From NCBI GenBank assembly GCA_030447415.1, contig JAUJOZ010000008.1:86695-150694 (forward strand): a DNA stretch of 64,000 bases, in the 5' to 3' direction. Made by a program: the position numbers and the translations under genes. Source of the stretch: Thermomicrobiales bacterium (GTDB lineage Bacteria; Chloroflexota; Chloroflexia; Thermomicrobiales; UBA6265). Each line of letters starts with the position of its first letter. Position 1 is the stretch's first letter. The notes beneath the pieces were generated by a model that saw only the letters and a list, made by a program, of their open reading frames with translations, was not told the origin of the DNA and searched no databases. Shown here piece by piece: positions 37,841 through 47,080 of this stretch.

Positions 37841-38212
37841 TTCTTGAAAACGGCGTGCGCCGTGGCGCCGCGGAGGGGCGGGCGTGCATCGGGGCGCTCG
37901 GGGTGGGGGGGTCAGGTCACGGAGCACGTGGGCCGCCCCGTGACCATCGCCTGCGGGATCGCCGACCACCCCTCGGACGGGGCTGGACCCGACCGGCACC
38001 GGTGAGCGAGACCCAGGACCGACGACCTGACCCGGCGAGGGGGCGCCAGGTGACGCCCTCGCGTGCATGCTGTCGGACCAGCCCGCGCGCTCCGGGTGGC
38101 ACGGCCCCGGCGTCGTCCGCGGTGGCGAACACCGGAGGTCGCGCCGTCCCCCGCGCCGTGCCCGCCGTCCCCGCGGGTCGCCACCTCGGACTGCGACCCG
38201 CAGGGGCGTGTC
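37841..38212. other. non-coding GC-rich stretch
   Basis: About 370 bp with no supported gene. GGGCGTGTC at 38204-38212 is an inverted copy of the core of the 18-mer repeat and abuts the stop of the Cys-rich gene. Confidence 0.45.
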
Positions 38213-39031
38213 TTATGCCGGCGCTGCTACGCACGTGCCGTTGATGTAGTTGGAGCAGACGCAGCCGTCGGGGCAGTAGACCCCGTAGCGCGGGGCGCAG
38301 GCGCCACCGCAGGTGCCGGGCGCCGGCGCCGCCTGGCACGTGCCGCTGTAGATGTCGGAGCAGACGCAGCCGGCGGGGCAGGGGAACTCGTAGATCGGAG
38401 CGCAGGCGCCGCCGCAGGGCCGGCAGGCCGTCCCCGTCGCGTCGCAGACGCCTGTGGCGCAGGCGACCGGCGTCCCCGCGGTGCAGGCCCCCGCGCCGTC
38501 ACACGTCCCACCGGGCGTGAAGGTGCCCTCCACGCACCTCACGCTCGCCCCACAGGCGGCCCTCGCCTCGGCATAGGCATCGGCCGGGCACGCGGTCGAG
38601 CTGCCGGTGCAGGTCTCGGCCACGTCGCACTCGCCCACCGCCGCCCGGCAGACGGTGCCCGGTGGTGCGGGGGCGAAGCCGCACGTGCCGTTCGTGCAGG
38701 TGCGTGCCCCCTGGCAAGTACCGGCGGTCGGGGGCGGGCAGTCGGCGGCGGTACAGCAGGCGCCGGTCGGGAGGCAGGCGCCGGCACAGGCGGCGATGCC
38801 ACCCGGACAGGTACAGCGCCGGGTCTGCGGGTCACAGAAGCCTGAGGCGCAGTGCTCGTTGCCAAGGCAGGTGGCGCCGGCGGGACGACCGTGACTGGCG
38901 CCGGCGCGCCGGAGCCCGGCCAGGGAGAGGGCTCCGGCCCCCGCCCCGCCGAGGAGGCCCTGCAGGACGCGGCGGCGGGAGGTGCCGGCAGCCAGCGCCT
39001 TGGTCAACGCGTCAAAGCGGGTCGCATCCAT
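38213..39031 (-). CDS. TAT-exported cysteine-rich protein
   Basis: A 272-residue protein with a twin-arginine signal (TSRRRVLQGLLGGAGAGALS, then AGASHG), so it should be exported folded. The mature chain has very many Cys, including CLGNEHCASGFCDPQTRRC, CAGACLPTGACC, and two tandem C-terminal units of about 30 residues: CGGACAPIYEFPCPAGC... and CGGACAPRYGVYCPDGC.... These are small disulfide-bonded (knottin- or dickkopf-like) modules. Similar TAT-Cys-rich proteins are common in Thermomicrobia-like genomes; the role is unknown. ATG 39031 follows AGGAGG. Confidence 0.75.
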   Translation of the reverse strand: MDATRFDALTKALAAGTSRRRVLQGLLGGAGAGALSLAGLRRAGASHGRPAGATCLGNEHCASGFCDPQTRRCTCPGGIAACAGACLPTGACCTAADCPPPTAGTCQGARTCTNGTCGFAPAPPGTVCRAAVGECDVAETCTGSSTACPADAYAEARAACGASVRCVEGTFTPGGTCDGAGACTAGTPVACATGVCDATGTACRPCGGACAPIYEFPCPAGCVCSDIYSGTCQAAPAPGTCGGACAPRYGVYCPDGCVCSNYINGTCVAAPA

Positions 39032-39158
39032 CGAGGTCCCTCCTGTTGCGCTGTCTCGCTACACCGCTGCTCGCACCCCGCACGCGAGGTGCGGGGCGAC
39101 GAGTGACGGCTGGGTGATGGCGTGTCGCCGGGACTAGGCAGCACCCCGACGTCCGGGC

Positions 39159-39680
39159 TTAGGGGCGCGCCTCGCAGACCTGCGGCGCCCCCGTGGCGAG
39201 CACCTCGCCGGTCTGCCGGTCCGTCACGACGATCACCTGCGTTACTCCGAACGGAACGATGTCGCCCCGCTGCACGCCGTTCTCGACGTAGTCGTAGCCG
39301 CTGATCGATTCGAGCACCCCGTCGTGGTAGTAGGCGATTTCGAGGGGAAAGCCGTCAAACTCGCCCAGCTCGACGAAGTTGTAGAACGTCTTCCAGTAGA
39401 AGCAATAGTCGTCCTTTGTCTGATCACCATAGTCATCAGAGGTCCCAGCGCGCTCGATCACTATGGTGGGTGCCGGGTAGACCGTCCCTTGTGCCCCCGC
39501 GCTGACGCACTCCCCGGTGCTGGTGAACGGCGGGCCGCCCGCGCGGGCGCTCACGTTGGCAAATCCACCCTGCTGACACGTTTGGGCCGCCTCGCTGTTG
39601 CCCTGGGCAGACGCGCCCATCGGTGCCAGGACAGCGAACAGGCTGAGGGCCGCCAGGAAAACCAAGAGATGCTTCTTCAC
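39159..39680 (-). CDS. secreted protein of unknown function
   Basis: A 173-residue protein with a Sec signal peptide (MKKHLLVFLAALSLFAVLAP, cleavage near ASA-QG). Just after it comes a small Cys motif, TCQQGGFANVSARAGGPPFT with GECVSAGAQG, seen at the start of many secreted Chloroflexota proteins. The rest is beta-rich with DDYCFYWKTFYNFVELGEF. It is the second secreted protein in this block. The GTG start follows GGGGGA. Confidence 0.65.
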   Translation of the reverse strand: MKKHLLVFLAALSLFAVLAPMGASAQGNSEAAQTCQQGGFANVSARAGGPPFTSTGECVSAGAQGTVYPAPTIVIERAGTSDDYGDQTKDDYCFYWKTFYNFVELGEFDGFPLEIAYYHDGVLESISGYDYVENGVQRGDIVPFGVTQVIVVTDRQTGEVLATGAPQVCEARP

Positions 39681-39906
39681 GACGACATCCCCCGCGTCTT
39701 GCGCCAGGCACCACCAGGTGGTGGTGGCCCAAGGAACCCAGTCCCGAGGAAGGGCCTCCTCAACGTGATGGGATTCTGCTCACCACTATGGGCCGGGCGC
39801 GTGACGTGCGCGTCTGTCGAAAGACATATTTCGTCGCGAGCACCGCTTCACCGCGACTACGACTAAAGTCATAGACGCGGCGTTTGGCGATGGGGTTGCG
39901 GGTGGT

Positions 39907-42258
39907 TCAGGTGAGGCCATGGCGGTGGGCGTAGTCCGTGGCCGCCGAACGGGACTTCACCCCCAGCTTGGCGAGGACGTGGGTGATGTGGACCTTGACG
40001 GTCCCCACGCTCAAGAACAGGGCGTCGGCGATGTCTTGGTTGGAGTGCCCCGCCGCCAGCAGGCGCAGGACCTCCACTTCGCGGGCGGTCAGGCCCGCCT
40101 GCGCGCCGGTGCCGGGCGGCCGGACCGGCTGGGCTGCCGCCTCCACCGCCGCCACGATCCGGTCGGCCTCGGCCAACCAGTCCTCCGGGCCGAGGCCGCG
40201 CCCCGCGGCGTGGGCGGCGGCGAACCCCGCCTCCCCGAGGGCCGCCCGCGCCCCCGCTTCGGCCCGCTCGTACGCCGGCCGGCGGAACGGCGGCAGCCCG
40301 GCGCCGGTGCGCTGGAGCTGCGCGTCGGTGGCGCCGAGCAGCCGCGCTGCCGCCTCCGGCAGCCCGACCGCGACCGCCAGCGCCGCCAGCCCGGGCAGGG
40401 GCGTGTAGATGAAGGAGGCGTCGCCGGCCGCGGCGAAGCCGGGCAGGCAGGCTCGGTAGCACCCGGCGGCCTCGGGGAGGCGCCCCTCGGCGGCCGCGAA
40501 CAGCCCCAGGTACGCGTCCATGGCCGCCAGCCACGTGCGGTCGCCGGCCGCCCGGAAGAGCGCCACCGCCTCGTCCACCAGCGCCCGCGCCCGCGCCGGG
40601 TCGCCCTGCCCGTAGGCCACCATGCCGAGGAACATAAGGACCACGCCGACGGCGCCGGTCTCGCCGAGCTCGCGCCAGTAGGCGAGCTCCTCCCCGAACA
40701 GCGCGGCGGCCTCGTCCCAGCGGCCGTGGTGCTGCTCGACCAGCGCGAGCACGTGCAGCGCCAGGACCCGACCGCGGGGATCGCCGACGGCGTCCCAGAC
40801 GGCCAGCCCTTCCCGCCCGAGGGCCGCGGCCGCCGGCAGGTCGTCCCCCCAGAGCGCCAGCTCGGCCGCCCAGCGCAGGGCGCGGCCCTTGGCCGCGGTC
40901 GGCTCCGGGCCGGCGAGGGCGAGCGCGCGGCCCAGCCGCGCCCGGCCCTCCCCGATGTGCCCCCGGCGGAACCAGTACCACCCGCATGCGGCGGCCAGCC
41001 GCAGGCGCGCCGCCGCCGCGCCGGCGCGGCAGAGGAGCTCGAAGGCGGCGCGGAGGTTGTCGTGGTCGGCGGCCAGGCGGTCGAGCCAGGCGACCGGGTG
41101 GGGGCCGACGTGCGCCGGCGCGAGGCGCTCGGCGACGGCGAGGAAGAAGGCCGCGTGCCGCCGGCCGGCGTCCTCCGCCTCACCGCTTGCCTCCAGCATC
41201 TCCAGCGCGAATTCGTGGACCGTCTCCAGCATCGCGTAGCGCGGCTCGCGCCCCGCGTCGGCCTGCCGCCCGACCAGGCTCTGGTCGACCAGGGCGCCCA
41301 GCCCCTCCAGGGCGTCGCCGCCTGCCTCGCCAGCGACCGCCTCTGCCGCCTCTAGGGTGAAGCCGCCGGCGAAGGCGGCCAGCCGGCGGAAGAGGACCTG
41401 CTCGCCGGGGGCGAGGAGGTCGTGGCTCCAGGCGATGGCCTCGCGCATCGTCCGCTGGCGGGCCGGCGCGTCCGCGTCGGCGCGCGCCAGCAGGGCAGCC
41501 GCCGCTCCAGCCGGGCCAGCAGCTCCGCCGGCGATAGCAGTGTCAGCCCGGCCGCCGCCAACTCGATCGCCAGTGGCAGACCGTCCAACCGGCGGCAGAT
41601 CTCGCCGGCTGTGGCGGTCTCAGACTCCCCAGCGCGAACGCCGGGTCGGCGGCCCGGGCCCGCGCTAGCAACAGGCGCACCGCCGCACTCGCCGCCACCG
41701 CCGCCGGCGGGTCACCCGGCCGCGGCAGCTCCAGGGGCGGCACCGGCAGGGCACGCTCCCCCGACCCGCAGCCGCGATCGGCTGGTCACCAGCGCGGCGA
41801 CGCCCGGGCAGGCGGCCAGCAGCGCGGCCACCGCCGGGCCGGCGGTGGCGAGGTGCTCGAAGTTGTCCAGCACCAGCAGCAAGCGCCGCTCCCCCAGCCC
41901 CGCGGCGAGGACGGTCGCGGGCGGCAGCTCGCCCATGTCACGCAGGTCGAGGGCGGCGGCGACGGCCGGGAGGACGTGGGCGGGTCGGCGAGGGGGACAG
42001 CGCGACGAAGACGACGCCGTCGGGGAAGCAGTCGGCGCGCTCCAGCTCGGCGGCGGCGGCCAGGGCCAGCCGGGTCTTGCCCGTGCCGCCGGGACCGGTC
42101 AGCGTCAGGAGGCGGACCCCCTCGTCCTCCAGCAGGGCGCGAACGACCGCGACCAGCGCCTCCCGGCCGAGGAGCGGCGAGAGGGAGGCGGGCAGCGCCC
42201 CCCGAACCGCCGCCGCATCGGCAGCGCCGCCAGCGACGCTCCCCCGCTCGCGGCCCAA
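39907..42258 (-). pseudogene. LuxR-family ATPase regulator, 5' half broken by several frameshifts
   Basis: Pieces in three frames line up as one regulator. It opens with an NTPase domain from 42258 ([15 protein letters not shown], Walker [11 protein letters not shown], then VFVALSP). After a frame change come GERRLLLVLDNFEHL (Walker B), VTSRSRLRV, then [12 protein letters not shown]. The intact 3' frame (41448-39907, 513 codons) starts [20 protein letters not shown], is rich in TPR-like helices and ends with a LuxR HTH ([20 protein letters not shown] ... [17 protein letters not shown]). At least four frame changes lie between 41450 and 42000. Confidence 0.75.
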
Positions 42259-42405
42259 TCTGTCCCCGACGACCGGCTCGTGGTCATCCCGGTCTACCGT
42301 CGCCTCGCGCGCCGGCGCTCGCGGGCGCCGCCGCCCTCGCCGCGCCGTTGATTGGTGTACAGGGAGATGATACTCCTCGGCCCCGGCCGACGCGGGCTTA
42401 GCGGC

Positions 42406-42465
42406 TCAGACGAGCCCCTGGCGGTGGGCGTAGGCGACTGCGGCGGCGACGGTCGACTGGCAGTT
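42406..42465 (-). pseudogene. C-terminal scrap of a second LuxR-type gene
   Basis: On the reverse strand, QSTVAAAVAYAHRQGLV and a TGA end here. This resembles the end of the LuxR gene next door ([13 protein letters not shown]). Nothing LuxR-like continues upstream, so it looks like a truncated remnant. Confidence 0.45.
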
Positions 42466-42579
42466 CCGCACCGCGGATGCCCGGATCCGGTTGCGCCACC
42501 TCTACCCGACCACTGCAAACCCAAGTGGACGGTGAACAAGAGCGTGTCGGCAAACCGGCGCCTGGAGGCCGGAGATGGC

Positions 42580-43160
42580 TCAACTCCGCGGCAGGACGGG
42601 GGATCCCACCCCGCGGCGCCGCGCCACGTCGGGGCGCCAGCGCCGGAGCGACAGCCGGTAGAGCGCCGCCATCGGCAAACCGCCGACGAGCGCGTGGTCC
42701 AGCGCGTGCCACCGCTCCTCGATGTCCCACCCGTGGACGGGATGGCGCTCGCAGACCCCGGGCACCCAGTCGGCACCCAGTTCCGCCGGCAGGCAGGGGC
42801 TCGCCAGGTGGGGGACGAGTTCGCGACCACGACCAGCACCGGCCCCACGAACACGAGCAACCGCCGCCCGCCCGGCGCCCCGCCGCAGCACGTCCCAGCC
42901 GCCGGCGAGCAGGCTCGCCGAGGAAGATCGCGAGGGTAGGGAACGGGAGGACGGCGGCGAGGTCGGCGAGGCCGATCCGAAACACGGCGGGTCCGCGCAC
43001 TCGTCCACGTAGGGCTCGGGGTCCTCGGTCTCCGGGTTCCAGGCGCCGATGGCCACGCCGCCCACGAGCGCGAGGGCAACCGAGGCGAGCAGGACCAGCC
43101 AGGCCCATCGCGCCAGCCGGTTCGCCGCCCGCTGCCGGCGCCCGAGCTTGCGAGGGCGAT
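42580..43160 (-). pseudogene. broken membrane protein gene
   Basis: One frame gives a membrane helix (RWAWLVLLASVALALVGGVA) then GAWNPETEDPEPYVDECADP. A neighbouring frame continues with RIGLADLAAVLPFPTLAIFL, and a third with RRLLVFVGPVLVVVANS. The first frame then resumes with LPAELGADWVPGVCERHPVH and GWDIEERWHALDHALVGGLP. It is thus a protein of about 190 residues with three membrane segments, interrupted by several indels. Family is unknown. Confidence 0.5.
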
Positions 43161-43275
43161 GGGCTCGGACCGTTCATACGCGCACCGTACCACCGACGGC
43201 AGTCGCCCGCTGAGCGTGCCCCCTATGGAGCGGTCCTGCCTTCGGGAGGACGCCAGACATCCGCCCCCCGCGGGG

Positions 43276-43293
43276 TTTGCGGACACGCCCTAA
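43276..43293 (+). repeat. short repeat TTTGCGGACACGCCCTAA, copy 2
   Basis: Identical to copy 1 at 37524-37541. The terminal TA is the junction with the IS630-like element that starts at 43291. Confidence 0.6.
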
Positions 43294-44092
43294 GCAGCCT
43301 CAGAGAAGTCTTGGACCGGTGCGTGCGGCGGCGGGGGCGGAGGTGCTGCGATGGCCCCCAGGACGGGCGACCCGCGGTGCGTCGGCGGGCGCACGCCCTG
43401 CTGCTGGTCGCCGAGGGGCGGACCGTGGCCGCGGTCGCGCGCCTGTTCGAGACCCGAACCGCACGACGGCGGGTCCGCCCGCTGAACGCCGCGGCGCTGG
43501 CGTTCCTCGCGGAGGCGCTGGAGGCGAGCCCCAGGCGTACGGGCTGCGGTCACGGTCTGGAGCATCCGCGACCTGCGCGGTGGCGGCACGCCTGGGTGTC
43601 CGGGTTCCGACCGTGCGCCGATGGCCACGCCGCCCACCTGCGGCACCGCCAGGACGAGGCGGTCGCGGCGGCAGGTCCTGGCGTGGCGGCGAAAAAAGGC
43701 GAGCAGGACCACCGTCACCCGCCTGGCGAAGGCCCAGCGGCGCCAGCCGGTTCGCCGCCCGCGCCTGCCAGCGCGCCGAGTTCGCCGCTCGACTGCGACG
43801 GCGCCGCCTTCGTCGCCTTCCTCGACCACCTGGCCGCGGGCGATGGTCCTGGACAACGTCGGCTACCACAAGGGGCGGCGCGCCAAGGACTGGTGGATGG
43901 CCCAGCAGGACCGGGTCCGCCCGCACCGCCTACGCGCCTGAGCTGAACCTGATCGAGCGCGTCTGGCGTCACCTCAAGGACAAGCTGAGCTGCCATCGCT
44001 GGTGGGCCGACCTGCTGGCCTATGGAGCCGCCGTCCTGCCAGCCAGACCCGGGCGGCATCGCCCTGGTCCAGAACTTCTGTCAGGCTGCTTA
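43291..44092 (+). mobile_element. degenerate IS630-family insertion sequence
   Basis: Terminal inverted repeats of about 27 bp begin TAAGCAGCCT at both ends and match at about 23 positions (left end 43291 onward, right end to 44092). TA at both ends fits the TA target of IS630 elements. Inside, transposase pieces in different frames include RRRAHALLLVAEGRTVAAVA (HTH), MVLDNVGYHKGRRAKD (second DDE Asp) and YAPELNLIERVWRHLKDKLS (the Glu). No single frame spans all, so the transposase is inactive as read. Confidence 0.8.
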
Positions 44093-44271
44093 GTGTTACC
44101 TCGCCGAGTGGCAGTCGGTGATGCGGGGAATCGAGCTCGGTAGGGCTGCGACGCCACAGCGTCGCTACTCCATTGCTTCCAGGTCGACGGTTGGCTTCGC
44201 TCGGATGAGCACGGCCCGGAGGAGGATAACGTTGCAATCTGTGCCCCGATTGCCGCGTGTCCGCCGGTCGC

Positions 44272-44775
44272 TTAGATCCGCTCCCGTAACGCTCGCTCGA
44301 CATCGCGCCGGGACTCGCGCTCGGCCTCCGACGCCCGCTTGTCGTAGAGCTTCTTGCCGCGCACGATCCCTAGCTCGAGCTTCGCCCGTCCGCGCTTTAG
44401 CAGGAGGCGCAACGGGACCAGCGTCATCCCCTTCTGCTCGACCATGGCCTGCAGCTCGCGCACCTGGCGCTTGTGCGCCAAGAGCTTCCGCGGCCGGTCC
44501 GGCTCATGATTCGAGTGGCTACCGTGGCGGTACGGCGAGATGTGCGCCCCGATTAGCCACAGCTCGCCCTGTTCGATCCGAGCGTATGCCTCAGAGATCG
44601 TCGCCTTGCCATCGCGGATGGACTTGATCTCCGTGCCGGAAAGGACGATCCCGACCTCCAGCGTCTCAACCACGAAGTAATCGTGGAACGCCCGCCGGTT
44701 CGTCGTCACCACCCGGTCGGCGCGCCGCTGGTTTCCGTCCGTCGTGGTCTTCGTCACGGCCGCCTTCGTCGCCAT
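44272..44775 (-). CDS. smpB: SsrA-binding protein
   Basis: This 167-residue OB-fold protein binds tmRNA and brings it to stalled ribosomes. It has RRAFHDYFVVETLEVGIVLS, TEIKSIRDGKA, the LWLIGAHISPY segment and a basic tail (RGKKLYDKRASEAERESRRD). Length is normal. It lies on the same strand as ssrA, about 7.8 kb away, with the accessory block between them. Confidence 0.95.
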   Translation of the reverse strand: MATKAAVTKTTTDGNQRRADRVVTTNRRAFHDYFVVETLEVGIVLSGTEIKSIRDGKATISEAYARIEQGELWLIGAHISPYRHGSHSNHEPDRPRKLLAHKRQVRELQAMVEQKGMTLVPLRLLLKRGRAKLELGIVRGKKLYDKRASEAERESRRDVERALRERI

Positions 44776-45029
44776 GCGGCGGACTATAGGTGCGGCCGAG
44801 CGAGAGCGTCAAACCGCCGCCGGGTTCGTCCGCCTATCGCCGAGGCCCCGCACGTTGCTGGACGGCACCGGGCTGACGGACGCTCGGGAGGCGGAGCGGT
44901 GCCATCGCGCCAGCAGCACGCCGATTCACTGACCACCGCCGCGTCACGCCGGTTCTCCTCCGGAGCTGATCCGGTGTCTGGATGGTCCGCCCAGTCGCCG
45001 GTTCACCGGGCAGCCTGCCGGGTACCGGG

Positions 45030-45035
45030 TACAAT
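45030..45035 (+). promoter_or_regulatory. -10 box just before a probable leaderless start
   Basis: TACAAT ends seven bases before the ATG of the methyltransferase gene. Transcription would then begin at or next to the ATG, giving a leaderless mRNA. No Shine-Dalgarno is present, which agrees. Confidence 0.5.
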
Positions 45036-45042
45036 CGCGCTC

Positions 45043-45855
45043 ATGGTCACGCCCAGGCGCCACCCCGAAGACCCCTACGCCGCGATCGCTTCGCTCTACG
45101 ACATAGAGCACGTGGGCTACGACGACGACCTTGATCTCTATCTCAACCTTGCCGTTGCCACCGGCGACCCGATCCTTGAACTTGGTTGCGGCACCGGCCG
45201 CCTCCTCATTCCGCTCGCCGAGGCGGGTCACCGGGTCACCGGCATCGATCTCTCCCGGCCGATGCTGGACCGGGCGCGGCAGTTCGCCGAGACCGCCGGC
45301 GTGCTCGACCGCGTCACCCTCCAGCGCGGGGCGATGACCGACGCCGACCTCGCCCCCGGGGGGCCGTTTGGCCTCGTAATCGTCGCGATCAACGGCCTCC
45401 TCCACCTCCCGACCGCAGCTGCCCAGCGGGAGGCGTTCGCCGCGGCACGCCGAGCCCTGGATCCTCGTGGGCAACTAGTCATCGACGTCCTCAACCCAAC
45501 GCCGGACACGTTGCGCGGTTTCGATCAAAGCCTCGTCCATGAGGGCACCTGGCACGACGCCGCGGGGGATCGGGTCGATAAGTTCGCCGCCCGTCGTCTC
45601 TCAGCCGCGCGCCAGACCATTGAAACGGAATTGTGGTACGAGCGAATCGGGCCGGAGGGCGTCGTTCGCCGCACCACCACCAGCTACCAACTGCGCTATG
45701 TGTATCGGGCCGAGCTCGACCTCATGCTGGAGCTGGCGGGGTTCGCCGAATGGCAGGTCTACGGCAGCTATGACCTCGATCCTTACGACGATGGGGCGGA
45801 CCGGATCGTGGTGACCGCCGAGGTGACGGCATCCAGCGCGCCGCCACCTACCTAG
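45043..45855 (+). CDS. class I SAM-dependent methyltransferase
   Basis: A 270-residue methyltransferase with IASLYDIEHVGYDDDLDLYL, motif I ILELGCGTGRLLIPLAEAG, GIDLSRPMLDRA, and VIVAINGLLHLPTAAAQ, then LVIDVLNPTPDTL and a C-terminal beta-rich half ending YGSYDLDPYDDGADR. It resembles small-molecule methyltransferases of the UbiE/CheR-like superfamily; the substrate is unknown. ATG 45043 is chosen because a -10 box ends just upstream; the longer frame from 44683 is antisense to smpB. Confidence 0.8.
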   Translation: MVTPRRHPEDPYAAIASLYDIEHVGYDDDLDLYLNLAVATGDPILELGCGTGRLLIPLAEAGHRVTGIDLSRPMLDRARQFAETAGVLDRVTLQRGAMTDADLAPGGPFGLVIVAINGLLHLPTAAAQREAFAAARRALDPRGQLVIDVLNPTPDTLRGFDQSLVHEGTWHDAAGDRVDKFAARRLSAARQTIETELWYERIGPEGVVRRTTTSYQLRYVYRAELDLMLELAGFAEWQVYGSYDLDPYDDGADRIVVTAEVTASSAPPPT

Positions 45856-45984
45856 CCCCGCACGGTTGCATCAGGACGCGGTTGAATCGACCGTCATCCG
45901 CCCGTCTCCGCAGCTCCGGGAAGCACCGACGGTTGCGGTGCGCTGCCGTGAGGCGCAAGGCCAGGCCGCTGACGTCGGGTGCAG

Positions 45985-47049
45985 TCAGATGCGGGAGGCC
46001 CGGTTCTGCAGCAGCAGATCCGCCAGCACGAGGGCGAGCATCGCCTCCGCCACGGGCACCGCGCGTGGGAGGACCGATGGATCGTGACGCCCTTCGACGA
46101 GGATGGTTCGAGGCTGAAGGTTGACGTCAACCGTCTCCTGGGGCCGGGCGACCGATGAGGTCGGCTTCACGGCAATGCCGACGATGATGTCCTCCCCAGA
46201 GGAGATGCCACCCAACGTGCCTCCGGCGGTGTTCGTCCGGGTTCGCACCCGGGCGTCCTCGGCGTAGAAAGCGTCGTTGGCCTCAGATCCGCGCGAGCGC
46301 ACGACGCCGAAGCCTTCGCCGAGCTCAACCCCCTTCACCGCCGGGATGCTGAGCATCGCCTGCCCGATGAGCGCGTCGAGCTTGTCAAAAGTCGGCTCCC
46401 CGAGCCCGGGCGGCACGCCCGTCGCTCGGACCTCGACGACGCCGCCCAGGCTGTCGCTGTCGGCCTTGACCCGCTCGATCGCCTCGACCATCAGTGCGGC
46501 GGCGTTGGGATCCGGGCAGCGGACCGGATTGCGCTCAATCTCCGCCCGATCGAACGTTTCCATGGCGATACCGCCGAGCTCGCGCGTGAAGCCGTAGACC
46601 TCCGCGCCGACGGTCGCCAGGATCTTTCGGGCGATTGCCCCGGCCGCCACGCGGCCCCACGTTTCCCGCGCCGAGGAGCGTCCCCCGCCCCGGTGGTCGC
46701 GATGCCCGTACTTCTTCCAATACGTGTAGTCGGCGTGGCCCGGCCGGAAGACGTCCCGTAGCGGCTCGTACTTGGAGGAGTCAACGTCTTTGTTGTAGGT
46801 GATCAAGGAGATTGGCGCGCCGGTCGTCATCCCTTCAAAGACGCCCGAAAGGAGTTCGGCCCGGTCCCCCTCGTTCCGGGGCGAGGTTACCCTGCTCTGG
46901 CCGACACGTCGCCGGTCGAGCTGAAACTGGATCTCCTCAACCGTGAGCGGTAGTCCGGCGGGACACCCCTCGACGACGACGCCGAGCGCCGGTCCGTGCG
47001 ACTCCCCCCAGGTGGTTAGCTTGAAGATCCGGCCGAAGCTGCTTGCCAT
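45985..47049 (-). CDS. aroC: chorismate synthase
   Basis: This 354-residue FMN-dependent enzyme makes chorismate from EPSP, the last shikimate step. It has [20 protein letters not shown], the [20 protein letters not shown] signature, [16 protein letters not shown] and [22 protein letters not shown] 47049 is the natural start; the upstream frame is antisense/overlap to the GNAT gene. It overlaps no neighbour and is 31 bp after the GNAT stop. Confidence 0.95.
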   Translation of the reverse strand: MASSFGRIFKLTTWGESHGPALGVVVEGCPAGLPLTVEEIQFQLDRRRVGQSRVTSPRNEGDRAELLSGVFEGMTTGAPISLITYNKDVDSSKYEPLRDVFRPGHADYTYWKKYGHRDHRGGGRSSARETWGRVAAGAIARKILATVGAEVYGFTRELGGIAMETFDRAEIERNPVRCPDPNAAALMVEAIERVKADSDSLGGVVEVRATGVPPGLGEPTFDKLDALIGQAMLSIPAVKGVELGEGFGVVRSRGSEANDAFYAEDARVRTRTNTAGGTLGGISSGEDIIVGIAVKPTSSVARPQETVDVNLQPRTILVEGRHDPSVLPRAVPVAEAMLALVLADLLLQNRASRI

Positions 47050-47080
47050 CCGTCGCTGGGTTCCCCCACCCGCTACGCAC

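Noticed and set aside
39919..41355. 478-codon plus-strand frame
   Set aside because: Antisense shadow of the LuxR-type regulator; composition is Arg/Gly/Pro/Gln-rich.
42477..43946. 489-codon plus-strand frame
   Set aside because: Crosses a broken membrane gene and the IS630-like end; only its 3' part carries transposase pieces.
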